Source: Leptidea sinapis (lineage: Eukaryota > Arthropoda > Insecta > Lepidoptera > Pieridae). From it: DNA of 64,000 nucleotides. Positions 12,251 through 22,665 of the stretch are shown piece after piece. Within the stretch, counting starts at the first letter, position 1. The number at the start of each line of letters is the position of its first letter. The stretch spans positions 6,262,001-6,326,000 of the forward strand of contig NC_066301.1 in assembly GCF_905404315.1 (NCBI RefSeq), read 5' to 3'. The notes under the pieces were generated by a model. That model had not been told where the DNA came from, made no database searches, and saw nothing but the letters and a program-made list of their open reading frames with translations. Position numbers and translations under genes: made by a program.

Positions 12251-12581
12251 TTACACGAGGAAAACAAAAAAGTAAGTTAGGTAATTAAATTATCTATAAT
12301 CATATGGGTCCAAGGGTTTTAAGTTCGGATAACGAAGTCGCGGCCACATAAGGGATAGACCAGCTCAGCCGTAGACACGTCGAAGGTCTTCCGTGACGGT
12401 CGGCCAGCCCCTCATCCACGGCTAATACGAAGCGCGTTGAAAACGAGAAGGAAAGAAGGAAAAACTACTAACTCCAACTTTTATACTTGATGTAGTTTGT
12501 GAGAATTAAATCAAAGAGTATGTAAATACTAAGTAATAAGAGGCACGACTGCCTAAGTAAAAATTGAAATATAGTTTAGTA
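12251..12581. other. unassigned sequence
   Basis: A GC-rich patch at 12300-12430 has no supported frame. Confidence 0.4.
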
Positions 12582-12759
12582 TGAAACGTGCAGTCATTTG
12601 ACATAACTTTGAAATAGTAATTACAATTGGGCTACGAAGTGTAACCCGACCATGTATGAAAGCGAACAGTTGCTTAAAACGTAGTGGAAGTCGGCTATCT
12701 CCGTTTTTTTACAAGATTGTAGTCATCATCTGTCAATCTATCAATGACTGCACGTTTCA
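12582..12759. mobile_element. 178-bp TIR MITE with TA target duplication
   Basis: Ends TGAAACGTGCAGTCATT (left) and its reverse complement (right), flanked by TA at 12580-12581 and 12760-12761. The short interior has no coding frame. Size, TIRs and TA duplication fit a Tc1/mariner-dependent MITE. Confidence 0.75.
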
Positions 12760-12929
12760 TACAATCGAGTGAATCGCTTTCTTCTTAGAGAGTTTCGTTA
12801 GGCTGCTACAGATTTACAAGTTTGATAACTCTAGAGTTTCTTTAATTGTTACTCATAACTAACAGATCATTATTATCTTTTAAATAAAACCCCGTTCAGT
12901 AACAGCAGATTTTACCTTAATTTTTTTCT

Positions 12930-13265
12930 TTTTTTTATGAAAATAAGGGACGAGACGAGCAGGACGTTAACTTTAAGCTAGTTTACTTTAAGTTAAAATT
13001 AAGCTGAAGCTGATGGTAAATACGTCGTACCCATTATAATAAAGTGCCACTCAGGATTTTCGACAAACCCAAAAATACTGAGCGGCACTACAATTATTGC
13101 ACTCGTTGCCTTGAGACGTAAGATGTTAAGCCTCATTTGCCCAGTAATTTCACTTGGTATGGCTCCCTTCAGCCCGAAACACAGTAATGTTTACACATTA
13201 CCGCTTCAAGGCAGAAATAGGCGCCGTTGTGGTACTCTTAATCTAGCCGGCTTCCTGTGCAAACT
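12930..13265 (-). repeat. R320 repeat copy with internal insertion
   Basis: Complete from a T-run (its A-tail) to 'cttcctgtgcaaactggt'. About 45 bp of extra AT-rich sequence lies at 12967-13010, flanked by repeated 'ttaa..aagct' words and absent from other copies. Confidence 0.88.
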
Positions 13266-13899
13266 GGTAAACTTATCGGTCGGTCAGGCATATTTTACCT
13301 AACTTTAAAAAAATAATACGATATTTTAAGGGATATTTTTTACAAAACAGTATACAGTATAAACAGCATACGTCTTTGTTATAGTTATTTCGATTTATAA
13401 TAATAAGTATAAAAACTCTAACGATTGCTTCCAAAGAAACTATAAGCAATAAAAACAACACTGAAAAATCAGCTCCAATGAATGTTTCCTAAAATGATTG
13501 TTGTGTGACGTTTGTGATCCCTTCCTCGTGTTCGGGCTCGCTCAAACCTTTTATCAAATTGATGTTACATTGCGACAATGTAATTGGAATTCTATTCATT
13601 TGTCCTTTATCCAGAATCCTCTCCAGGCTTGTGATTTTTTGGAATAAAGAGAATAGTAAATTATAGTTATATATATTGCTAATTATATAATAATAAATAT
13701 ATTAAGTATAACAGTATATTTTGAAATCATAAAAAATCGTAAATGCCTGTCAATATAATCAACATTTAACTTTAGCTCCAAAATAATCAAAATTTTAACA
13801 ATTTGTTATTATTTTTTATCTTAAAATTACCCTCAATTATGGGACTCATTACACAAATAAAATTTCTAAACAAGTTTTGATTTCTCTCATTCATTCTTA
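13266..13899. other. AT-rich stretch, no gene recognised
   Basis: A 62-codon minus-strand frame at 13273-13461 is hydrophobic and AT-driven. I do not call it. Confidence 0.45.
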
Positions 13900-14065
13900 T
13901 GTTTAGACATCTCAAGTCAATTTCCTAATATATAATAGTAAATATTGGGGTTGAGCAGGTTATCAACTGTAAAGTAGATTCTGTAGATGAAGCCATAACC
14001 TGAGAGTTGAACAAGACATACAAGATTTAACAACGATATGTCACTCGAACGGAATACAAGAGTTT
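13900..14065 (+). repeat. tSINE copy A (decayed)
   Basis: Body block from 'acatctcaagtcaatttcc' to 'gagagttgaacaagacat', followed by a tRNA-like region that has lost its D-arm ('cactcgaacggaatacaaga'). It lies head to head with copy B (14439-14715, -). Confidence 0.75.
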
Positions 14066-14185
14066 CGGGTCTTTGCCAAACTTCTCTGAAATTATATTAT
14101 GTACATATTTTAATAATATATATAAATGTGTGTATTTCGTTATATTAACTCTGGTTAATACATTTTTATAAGCTATCTTCGATAG

Positions 14186-14382
14186 TGACGAACTTTCATA
14201 CAAAGTTCCACCCCCTATTTCAACCCCGCTAAGTCTTTTATTCGCGATAAAAGGTAGCCTTTGTCCTTTCCCGAGCTCTTGTCTATCTCTGTTAAAACTT
14301 TCATCAAATTCGGTTCAGTGGCTCAGGCTTGAAAGTATAACAAACAAACTTACATTCACATTTATAATATTATCAGGGATCT
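14186..14382 (-). mobile_element. Helitron-like element, 5' part
   Basis: The minus strand starts at a decayed ATCCCTGATAATATTATAAA terminus and runs through 'gtttgttatactttcaagcc' and 'caccccctatttcaacc' (plus-strand words). It is a sub-family of HelA related to 36732-37211. The 3' end is missing. Confidence 0.65.
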
Positions 14383-14438
14383 ACTGCGACACTATAATTG
14401 AAGGATTAAAAAATTATGGACAAAAAGAAAATATAAGT

Positions 14439-14715
14439 AAACAAATAAAATTTGAAAACAAAATTAATGTACGATGCGGGACTCGAACTTGCGACCTCTC
14501 GTGTTCCATGCGTGTGCTCTTAAAACTGAGCCAACCGTTCGAGACGTATCGTTGATCAATTTTTTATGTCTTGTTCAACTGTCAGGTTGTGGCTCCATCT
14601 ACAGGATCTATGTTACAGTTGATTACCTGCTAAACTCCAATATTTGTATATTAGGAAATTGACTTGAGATGTCGCTCTTTTAAATCTAAACAATTTGTTA
14701 TTTTTTTTAAACTGA
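14439..14715 (-). repeat. tSINE copy B
   Basis: On the minus strand: 'aacaaattgtttag', body block, tRNA-like domain (14468-14540), then a tail 'ttttgttttcaaattttatt'. The order is unusual because the tRNA-like part is close to the 3' end. Confidence 0.75.
14468..14540 (-). pseudogene. tRNA-like domain of tSINE copy B (GGA in anticodon position)
   Basis: The acceptor arms GAACGGT and ATCGTAC pair at most positions. The A-box-like TGGCTCAGTT and the B-box AGTTCGAGTCC are visible. The anticodon loop ATGGAAC has T33 and would read GGA, but there is no long variable arm as a true Ser tRNA needs. It is a repeat component, not a working tRNA gene. Confidence 0.6.
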
Positions 14716-15029
14716 TATTGACTAACAAATGCAAAGTCAAATAAATATCTGCGTCAGTTTAGTACGGTGACAAGCATTCTATCGGAATTGTACGCTTCAG
14801 GTGAACGAGGGGCCGCGCGGGGGGGTGGCAGTGGGATGAAATTTCAGTGCACTGCACAGAGAATAGCGTAGCAGTCGTTCAGTGCTTATCACATTACGCA
14901 ACATTAGACTTCACTCACGAATAGGTCTAACATTACCGGTAATTGTAGTTTACTGAAGTCAAGCTTAAAATGTGTTCTTTGTAACTTGTTCATTTTTGTT
15001 TGTATTGACGAATCCTATTTAACAAGGAG
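14716..15029. other. unassigned sequence with a G-rich patch
   Basis: 14800-14840 contains a short GC-rich block with an eight-G run. There is no supported frame. Confidence 0.4.
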
Positions 15030-15120
15030 GCTTAACGATGTTGTATATATTATGACGGGTACTCACATTGTATATTTTATTATTTTGATGCCGATCGATC
15101 TAACTGCATGAATCTTGGTC
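15030..15120 (+). repeat. RepY dispersed repeat, copy 1
   Basis: About 80 bp from 'tgacgggtac' to 'gcatgaatcttggtcgcgg', matching the reverse strand of 50815-50895. I cannot name the family. Similarity fades beyond about 15120. Confidence 0.55.
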
Positions 15121-16672
15121 GCGGCGGTACTGCGGAGGCGGCGAGAAAATCTTGACACATTGACACTTAACACTAAAAGTACAACAATCTGTCAAAGTGG
15201 CGCTTAATTCGTTTTGGTATTTGATTCCCAAATTCACGACACACACTACTAACGACGTCCATACTTTCGGGTCATTTTGTTGCATTTGTACTGCAGAGAG
15301 AGACCACGGGATTTTATGTTTGCTCTAGCCTAAATCCATCCTCCCTATTAAAATTGTTAGGATGCTTTTTAATTTCAATAGCTTCTCTAACAAGTCGTGA
15401 GATGTATTGGCGTTCAGCAGAAAGAAAAGAAAAGAAAGAATATTGGGGATTTTTTAGGATCGTTATTTTTGACTGCGCTTATGTGTTCCTTAACGATGCT
15501 TCTGCAACGTCTGAAATCAGAAGGTGCTTTTGAATAAAGATTGGGAATGAAAATGATAGCAGAAAATTCTGAAGAATTGTTATCATTAATTTTAAACAAT
15601 ATTCAACGTAGAGATACATCATTAAGAAATGTCATACCTATAAAAATAAAACTAGAAAAAGGCATAAAAGGCATTTATTTTCTCAAAATTCACTCTTTCC
15701 TTCTCATCTACTGCAAATAGTGACAGAAGCATTTTAATACGTTTCAATATAATAGGGTCTTTTAGGTATGGCTTTACATTGGCCGAATAAAGTGTAGCAG
15801 TGATTATTGATTTGTGTTAGTTGATAGTAATAATTATAAAACGAAACTACTGGAATATTTGCATGTCTGTCAAGACGATACATGTGCCTACTCTTGAATT
15901 TGTTACAACTTTTGAGTTTTTCTGGCAAAAAAGAAATCTGACTTTGAGTATTACAATTAACCATCAAACTTCAACCACATTCGCTTGTTTATTCTCTTAA
16001 TTTTTTTCTGTTGCATATAATTTGATTAAAAATCGTAATAATAAACTAAATGTATTATCTATAAAAATTCATAACTCAAGTACCCATATGTAAACTATTT
16101 CATACTTAATCTTAATGCACCATCCAATTTCTGAGGTAAATCACTTTTCAACAAACCGACTCCAACGTGAAACGTAGTTACTTATTGTTAGTAAGCGGAA
16201 AACCTGAACTGCGATGGTTTTCCAATCATAAACTTTTCATCGCATTCACGTTTCAATAAGGTTAAAACAGCAACACACGAATATTGTGATTGAAAATGTT
16301 CCCGAGTTAATTAGTCAAACGAATTCACAGTTCAATTAACATTTTACGAAAAAACCCTCGGCCGAATGTGTGAAAAATGTGTTCAAAATTAATTGACTTT
16401 TTATTTTATCTTTCAGGGTGATTTTTATGTTTAATGTAATTTAATTAAAACTCTACAGGACATAGGCAAAATGTATTTAATACATATATATTGCAAACGT
16501 GTGTGGATTGATGCATCTACTGTACTGTACTATATATTGTATGTGCTCAATTGTTACACGTGTAAGGCATTTAGTGTTTGACATTTGAGTATTTTTCTTG
16601 CATCACTTTGCATATATTGTGATTGAAATGATTTGTAAATTTAATTGAAAATAAGATTTTGTAATAGGTACC
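15121..16672. other. intergenic stretch, no gene recognised
   Basis: Minus-strand frames at 15100-15285, 15414-15599 and 15734-15967 have no motif that I recognise. The rest is AT-rich. Confidence 0.45.
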
Positions 16673-16880
16673 ATTCTGTTTTGAAAAGAGCAACCTTAGA
16701 GTTTCTTGCTCGTTCTTCTCTAAGGAAATCTGCCTTCCGAATTAGCTGTGTGAAAAAATTACATATTTCAAGTGTAATGTTAGTTTACCTACGAAATAAT
16801 TGTATATTTGATTACGAGTGCGAAAAGTCTGTCATTGCAAAGAGTTCCGACAAATGTCTAACCGAGCCGAGGCACAGCCG
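16673..16880 (+). repeat. LINE 3'-region fragment
   Basis: The phrase 'gagcaaccttagagtttcttgc' and 'ctaaggaaatctgccttccg' is a common block of a lepidopteran LINE 3' region. The overlapping 80-codon frame (16645-16887) is a by-product of this repeat, not a gene. Confidence 0.5.
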
Positions 16881-17003
16881 AAGGTGAGGGTTGACAGTCG
16901 AAACAAGTTTTAAACATTATTTTGACAGTTGTGAAAGAGAACGCACAAGTTCGGAAAAGGTAAAGAAAAAGCTCGAGTATGTAATAGCCCACATCCCGAA
17001 CTC

Positions 17004-17324
17004 TATACAGAATGTCCCAGAGTTATGGGACATGAAGGGAAAGTACCTTAAATATCGAAGATAGGCTATTTTACTTAAAGAAGACTTTATGTTATTTTTA
17101 AAAGTTAGTAATTCTGCATTCAAAGATTTTCTAAAAATTACTTGCCTCGTCTGGGAATCGAACCGACTTAAATGTAAAAAAAAACACCCCTACTCTTATG
17201 ATGCCAATCGAAAGAATGGCCAAAAACTAATAATTCTTCATAAGTAACATAGTATTTTAATCTCTATCGTCGATATTTAAGGTACTTTCCCTTCATGTCC
17301 TATAACTTTGGGACATCCTGTATA
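17004..17324. mobile_element. 321-bp TIR element (mariner-like MITE)
   Basis: Left end 'cagaatgtcccagagttatg' (from 17008) and right end (to 17320) are inverted copies over about 50 bp with a few mismatches, between TATA dinucleotide pairs. The interior has no transposase frame. The minus strand contains GGTTCGATTCC, a perfect pol III B-box, at about 17155-17166. TIRs beginning CAGRATGTCCC with a TA target fit Tc1/mariner MITEs. Confidence 0.8.
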
Positions 17325-17447
17325 TACGTCCCTGCAATACACCACTTTTTGAGCAACTGTATTAAAAAATATTTTTAATAGTCATGTTTATTGAAGTTAA
17401 TCAAGTATTAATTGAACTAATACTTCATTTTCATTTTTGTTAATATA

Positions 17448-17519
17448 AGCAGAGTGGCGCAGTGGAAGCGTGCTGGGCCCATAACCCAGAGGTCCGTGGA
17501 TCGAAACCACGCTCTGCTA
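17448..17519 (+). tRNA. tRNA-iMet: initiator tRNA-Met (CAT)
   Basis: A 72-nt cloverleaf without an intron. The acceptor stem AGCAGAG/CTCTGCT pairs fully, with the A1-T72 pair typical of eukaryotic initiators. The D-arm is GCGCAGTGGAAGCG. The anticodon arm CTGGG-CCCATAA-CCCAG carries three consecutive G-C pairs and anticodon CAT at 17480-17482. The T-arm is CGTGG-ATCGAAA-CCACG, with the initiator-specific ATCGAAA loop in place of TTCRANY. The discriminator is A; CCA is not encoded. A-box (TGGCGCAGTGG) and B-box (GGATCGAAACC) are present. The 3' flank is T-rich but the nearest TTTT lies about 12 bp downstream. It differs from the fly sequence, as I recall it, only in the T-stem. All pairs are intact, so I expect it to be functional. 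Confidence 0.96.
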
Positions 17520-17718
17520 AAAATTTATTTTATTTAAACTTTATAATATTATTTTGTTTTAATTTTTAAACCACTTGCTTGAAAATTAGTATCATATTTT
17601 TCTTATTATTTTTGTTTTAGTTTTTTGTTAACCACGTATCTAATTTAAATGTATAACACTAAACTTTCTAATAGTTAGATTTGATAAATTTATTTTAATT
17701 TATTAAAATTTTTACTCT

Positions 17719-18126
17719 TTTTTTATGCAACAGGAGGACGTACAGTCTACCTGGTGTTAAGTGATCACCTCCACACCCATTCTCTTGCAATACAGGAGGA
17801 ATCACAGCAGCATTGCCGGCCATTTGTGAACGTGCTTTTCTTGAAGATGCCCATGTCGTATCGTCCTTGACACACTGAATGCGGAATCATTCTATAGTTT
17901 TATTGTACGTGGAAGAAAGTTCAGATAGAAACGCCCGACATCCAGGTGGTGGGTATGATTTGGCACTCCGGCACACAGCTCCAACACCACGGGGTGGTTG
18001 GCAGTGTCTTTCCATTGTCGTTAAGAATCGAGTTGGAGGCAAAAAGAGTGCTAAGAAAGTCAGTTTTCTTTTTGCCGTATGGCCCGTGGATAGCTGGTTG
18101 AAGTTACCAAGAGCAGCAGTCGTCAA
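17719..18126 (-). pseudogene. LINE-J copy with large internal deletion
   Basis: The minus strand joins two distant parts of LINE-J. 17940-18126 matches the linker before the RT ('AALGNFNQ', 'ALFLPPTRFLTT', compare 34025-34175). 17719-17940 matches the C-terminus and 3' tail ('ttttatgcaacaggaggacg' on the plus strand). The whole RT palm is missing between them. Confidence 0.8.
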
Positions 18127-18239
18127 TGTCCAGAACTTGCGTGTTACAGTTGGGTAACTTGAAATCTATGCGCCGACTTTGAAATTGCCGCTTTTATAAA
18201 CTGTATTTACTTAAATACACTACGTATATGTATTGTTTA

Positions 18240-18640
18240 CAGTGACAGGTGAAGGACAGGGTGAATATGTATAAAAAAGGCAATGTCTTCCTATCGTCGA
18301 ACCAAAATATAGCTAGATTTTCCAAGTTTCCTGGATTTTCCCCTGCAAACCTTATTTATTAGTTTTAAGCATAAAAAAGTTTTATCGCACAACACGTAGA
18401 TCGGTTTGTAGAAATAAGTTTTCTGAGACCTACATATATGAGGCTTAATTGTAAATTGCTATAATAAGTAGATTATAAGTAATTTTGTATATATTTTATT
18501 ATCAAATATACAAATGTAAATTTTTTTAGCGTCGAACCATTTCCTTATGCTACTGCTACTGCAACCGTTAACGAGTTAGGGCGTTACTGTTCGAATATTA
18601 GCCATTGTGTCATTATTCGTAATCTATTCTTAGAAGCTCA
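18240..18640 (+). repeat. dispersed repeat split by an insertion
   Basis: The outer parts (18240-18304 and 18530-18640) match the minus strand of 62040-62200, from 'cagtgacaggtgaaggacag' to 'gttagggcgttactg' and 'taatctattcttagaagct'. I cannot name the family. The 62-kb copy lacks the central 225 bp. Confidence 0.7.
18305..18529. mobile_element. 225-bp insertion with 10-bp target duplication
   Basis: Flanked by CGTCGAACCA at 18295-18304 and 18530-18539, present once in the uninterrupted copy at 62 kb (in diverged form). There are no TIRs. One end reads AAATATAGC and the other AAATTTTTTTAG. On the minus strand it would start CTAAAAAAATTT. A retroposed element is possible, but I recognise no family. 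Confidence 0.7.
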
Positions 18641-19049
18641 GAGTTTGATTCTTTCATAGTTTCGTAACGTTTTTCTATTTGATTTGATATTTAATTATTT
18701 AGATGTTAGCTTGTTTGTGAATTTTTAGTAGGTGGTATTAAAATTTGTTAATTGTTATAAAAAACCCCTTTTGATCTTATTCCCTCGATCATATAATATA
18801 CATAATATTAAGCATTGTGATGAAAATTCAACACAGTAAAACTAAAATGTATTAGTAATTAGTGTAAAGAGGATCATTCGATATCTGCAGCCACTGAAGT
18901 AAGAAACTTAGTGGCTAAAATTACAATTGCTTGGTGATAATCAGAATTTATTGTCATTTACTCGTATTTGTATTTGTACCTATTGTGTGGTAATTATACG
19001 TACCACGTATCTTTATTTTATCATCTATTCAGTGTTCTGATGATTGTTT
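18641..19049. other. AT-rich stretch, no gene recognised
   Basis: No supported feature. Confidence 0.4.
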
Positions 19050-19364
19050 TCAGTGAACTCCTAAACTAATGAACGGATTCTAATGGGGATTACTTCATGG
19101 AGTGAAGCTAAGTCCAACTTGAGAGATAAGATTTATATTTCGATTGGGGACCCAAAATTACTTTTATTTCCAATATTTGTTTTGTATGGACATATTTTCT
19201 ATGAGAGAATCTATAATTTATTGACGCACGGTTTGACAGTTCTGCTGTAAAAAAATTCTAAGAAATAATTCTTGATGTTATGAAAATTGTAATTAAAACA
19301 TGTATTTACAAATTAATTCAGTCTTTTGTTTATTATGTACAGTACAACGTCTGTCGAGTAAGCT
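19050..19364 (+). mobile_element. HelB Helitron-like element, 3' part
   Basis: Characteristic block 'gaactcctaaactaatgaac', 'attacttcatggagtg', 'gacagttctgctgt', ending 'acgtctgtcgagtaagctaa', a decayed form of the ...GTCAGCTAG terminus that I associate with this family. No TIRs. A second, 5' piece is at 21805-21965. Confidence 0.6.
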
Positions 19365-19743
19365 AATATTATTATATTTTTGCTTATAGTCAAAAGAATT
19401 ATCTTTCTTTAATAAGATTTTGAATAAGGCATTTAATTTTAACTGTGAGTTATTCAAATGGCAACTGTAAAAAGCTATGTAAAGAAAAATATTCGCGACG
19501 TTTTAGGAAAACCTCACCCGTACTCCAATTTGTGGTGACCTCGACACATTGTGCCGAGCAATTAGTGTGCCCTCACTCTAACTGTCACCTTAACCGCAAG
19601 ACTTTACCTCCGTACTAACAACATTTAAAAAATCTTTAAAACTGATGTAATTTGCTACTTATAATACTCGTAATTTGAGCAATCCCTACTTTGTTTTAAT
19701 TAGTTTAGTCTTTCTGTTTTCAAGTTATAGAAATACATGATTA

Positions 19744-20105
19744 GATTAGAATGGGTCCGTAGCTAAAATAAATCCCCAACGATCGGCCCTGCGCTGCCAT
19801 CATCCAACCTACTCCGGCGATCTTGACCAGATCGTCGGTCCATCTTGTGGGAGGCTTACCAATACTACGCCTTCCGGTACGTGGTCGACATTCGAGGACC
19901 TTACTGCCCCAACGGCCGTCTGTAGCCGTGTAGTAACTATGTGCCCTACCCACTGCCACTTCAGTTTCGCAATCATTTGGGCTATGACGATGGGTTTGGT
20001 TTTCCTACGGATCTCCTCAATCCTGATTCGATCTCATAGGGAAACTCCGAGCATAGCCCTCTCTCCAATGCCCGCTGAGCAACAATGAGCTTCCTCATTA
20101 GGTTC
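19744..20105 (-). pseudogene. RTE-type LINE ORF2 C-terminus
   Basis: The minus strand encodes, with one or two frameshifts, 'MRKLIVAQRALERAMLGVSL', a 'KLKWQWVGHI' block, then 'GRWGSKVLECRPRTGRRSIG' and 'PPTRWTDDLVKIAGVGW'. These are the RTE C-terminal blocks in correct order. It ends in the 'AAQ.RSLG' region without the usual TGA-repeat tail. Confidence 0.85.
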
Positions 20106-20889
20106 TTTTTATAATTTCTATTGTCTTTAAAATAGAAATAAAGTGCCTACATACACACAAATCTGGCCTGACTCCGAAGCGGTAAGCAGGGACCTATTTG
20201 CCACGGTCCTAACATAGATAGACTCTCTTGCTGTTAGACAACGGATAAAAACAGGCCAGGAATATAAGTTTAGCGTGCATGACAAGCTACGTCTTACACT
20301 CACGATTTGTATGACGATTTGTATGATGTATGATATAGATGTGTCTACTGTGGGTTAGGTCTTAACTCAATTATTTTCGACGTTTTCACAGCTGTCATAG
20401 TCTATCTAGACGTCGCGCGTCGTATAAATGATCTAAGACTTGATTTCCCCTGGATTGAAATCAAAATAAAGTATAACCGAAGCTTCGTTTACATTCATCT
20501 GTATTATATAATAACTCTTAACACAAGATACTATACAAAAGATACCATTGAAAGTTCACTCATCAAAATAATAACAATATCTATTCATACAAATTATATC
20601 TTTCCAACTTAACTTATGAATGAATGTGAGTAACAATGTATAATTTACGTACATATTTATTTCTTTTAAATGTGCATTGTGTAGAAGGGGTTGGTAATTT
20701 AAATGCACACAATAAAATTGTTTCTGTATTCTACAGTTTTCATTTAGAATTACTGACAATCACAATTAGGACCGAGTTTCCGCTTAAAATTCACAATAAG
20801 TTATGAATACTCTCTGAATAACTTAATAACGTAGCGCTCTAGCCTAGGTATATAGGGCACGATCGCCTACCATGATGATGCTACCAACT
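20106..20889. other. unassigned intergenic sequence
   Basis: A minus-strand frame at 20556-20759 has no recognisable motif. Confidence 0.4.
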
Positions 20890-20920
20890 GTTAGTTGGCA
20901 CTGCTGTAGTGCCAACTAAC
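20890..20920. repeat. perfect 13-bp stem-loop
   Basis: Arm GTTAGTTGGCACT (20890-20902), loop GCTGT, arm AGTGCCAACTAAC (20908-20920), with no mismatch. It lies in otherwise unassigned DNA. There is no T-run, so no terminator is implied. Confidence 0.9.
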
Positions 20921-21144
20921 TTACACGAATCAAGTTAACTAAAGATCTGAATATTAGCTATTATAGTTAGTTCTCATCATAGTGATAATTATATTAAATA
21001 ACATAAGCAACACAGTAATGAGTAACAGTAGTTAAAGAAATATAATTATTAATTGTGTTATCTTACAGCAGTCCATGATGTTGGTAGCGCTTGTTAACAC
21101 ATCAACTAATCAATATAATAATATTGCTGACAATTGTAAAAACA
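20921..21144. other. unassigned AT-rich sequence
   Basis: No supported feature. Confidence 0.4.
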
Positions 21145-21390
21145 ATTCTGTAAAATCACTTTTCTTAGGATGGGTATAAAATGTTAAACTCGCATCAGGA
21201 CACGTGACCTGATCGAAACTTCGTAAGACAGTCGTTGAAATTATGGATGAAAGTTAATTTATCTGAGAGATAAACTTTTAATGTAAAATAATTGTAATAG
21301 ATCTGAAGTGTTATTTTTTATGTAATTTAAATTGTCATTTTTGCATACTATAGCGCAATAAATGAATATTTTATTCAACCACATAAATAC
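21145..21390 (-). repeat. RepX copy 1
   Basis: The minus strand matches 23440-23700: 'gaacatt..' flank, 'ttatctctcaga' block, 'tcgatcaggtcacgtgtcct' and 'cccatcctaagaaaagt'. Unknown family, three copies within 8 kb. Confidence 0.7.
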
Positions 21391-21393
21391 TAC

Positions 21394-21451
21394 ATATATA
21401 TATAGTATATACAGTATATATAGTATATACAGTATATATATATAGTATATA
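21394..21451. repeat. TA-rich minisatellite
   Basis: About four imperfect units of 'tatatagtatatacag'. It produces a spurious repeating ILYILYIL peptide on the minus strand. Confidence 0.9.
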
Positions 21452-21804
21452 CTTTTATACTGATAAGTCAAGCAATTTGTGCAAAATTATTCCTAATGTT
21501 CAAGCTTTCACTTCTGCCGGCACTTCCCAAGTGCAATCCGTTTTTTTTGCTTAATAATATATTTTCATTGATATTAGAATGGACTGAAAAGGAATTATAT
21601 TTCTGCTGCAATATATTCCACTTTCTCTGTACAAACTTACATCAAGTGCAATAAAAGTAATGGAATTCCTTTGTTTAACTGTAAACGCTCGTGCTAAGTG
21701 CGAAACTTTCTCAAATGTACAATTAAAAGGCCATTTTCACAAATAGATAACATTTTAATGATTGTTTGTTGTTGGGTCTGGTCACCTAATAATCTTAATA
21801 TATG

Positions 21805-21965
21805 TATATAAATTACGTAACATGTTGTTTGTCTGCGATGGACTCCTAAACTAATAAACGGATTTTAATGGAGATTACTTCATGGAGTGCAGTTTGGTCC
21901 AACTTGAGAGATAGGATAGTTTTTATTTCGATTTAGGACCCATAATTATTTTTATTTTCAAGGCA
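21805..21965 (+). mobile_element. HelB Helitron-like element, 5' part
   Basis: Matches 19065-19160 ('gactcctaaactaataaacg', 'agattacttcatggagtgca'), plus about 40 bp more at the left including 'gtttgtctgcgatg'. The 3' terminus is missing. Confidence 0.6.
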
Positions 21966-22189
21966 ACCATTTGTAATACAATAAAAGGGAAAGACAGTAC
22001 ATTAAAAGGGGTGAGAAAAGTGTCAAAGATATACACACACATAATATATAAAATTATACCATACTAAAATATAGATAAACATATAAGAAAGTAAAATAAT
22101 ACGTAGATAAAAAGTAGAATAAATCATTAACATTCTGAATTGTTGAATTATGTTGATGGTTTCAATTCAATAGTCTACAATATTCTATT

Positions 22190-22665
22190 TTAATTCAGGA
22201 GTGTTTTTAGCAGGCCATGTCGTATCGTCCTGGAAACATCTCACAAGGAAGCACTGGACTGAGCTTGTTCTTGGTGTGGTTGTTCGTGGAACAAAGTTCC
22301 TTGAAAACTGCACTGTAGGGGGATGCCAGATATCTAAATGTTTGGGATAATAGCCTAATTTCTGGCAATTCGTGTGATTGTGAAAATAGGCAGCTGGAAT
22401 TTGGTCAAACAGCTTTTGGGAAAACACCCCAAGATAAATGCAGTAGAATACACACTAGCAGATCACAGACCACTGTGTCCTCGACAATTCAAGCTACTCT
22501 GCGTTGTATGTGGTCAAACGTTAGAGCTGATAGTGAGGTGCGCCAGGCAGAGATGACAGCAATACTCTGTGTGACCATACTATACATATGAGACCTGCGC
22601 TTTGTAGAGTGTTAGAATGTGTACCAGCTTGGAGTATTACCGAAGTCTATTACAAATAGATGTTG
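22190..22665 (-). pseudogene. LINE-J ORF2 C-terminal fragment, highly diverged
   Basis: The minus strand reads from 'RALYKAQVSYV' type sequence near 22600 to 'SQKLFDQIPAAYFHNHTNCQ' and 'KLGYYPKHLDIWHPPTV'. Many substitutions and frameshifts make it one of the oldest LINE-J copies here. Confidence 0.8.

Noticed and set aside
13111..13302. 63-codon frame containing 'LSLICPVISLGMAPF'
   Set aside because: Antisense translation of R320; the same phrase recurs in other copies (41802, 58253).
14474..14662. 62-codon frame starting MRDSNLRPL
   Set aside because: It is the translation of the tRNA-like part and body of a tSINE, a common false protein.
21259..21471. Frame with repeated ILYILYIL
   Set aside because: Product of the TA-rich minisatellite.
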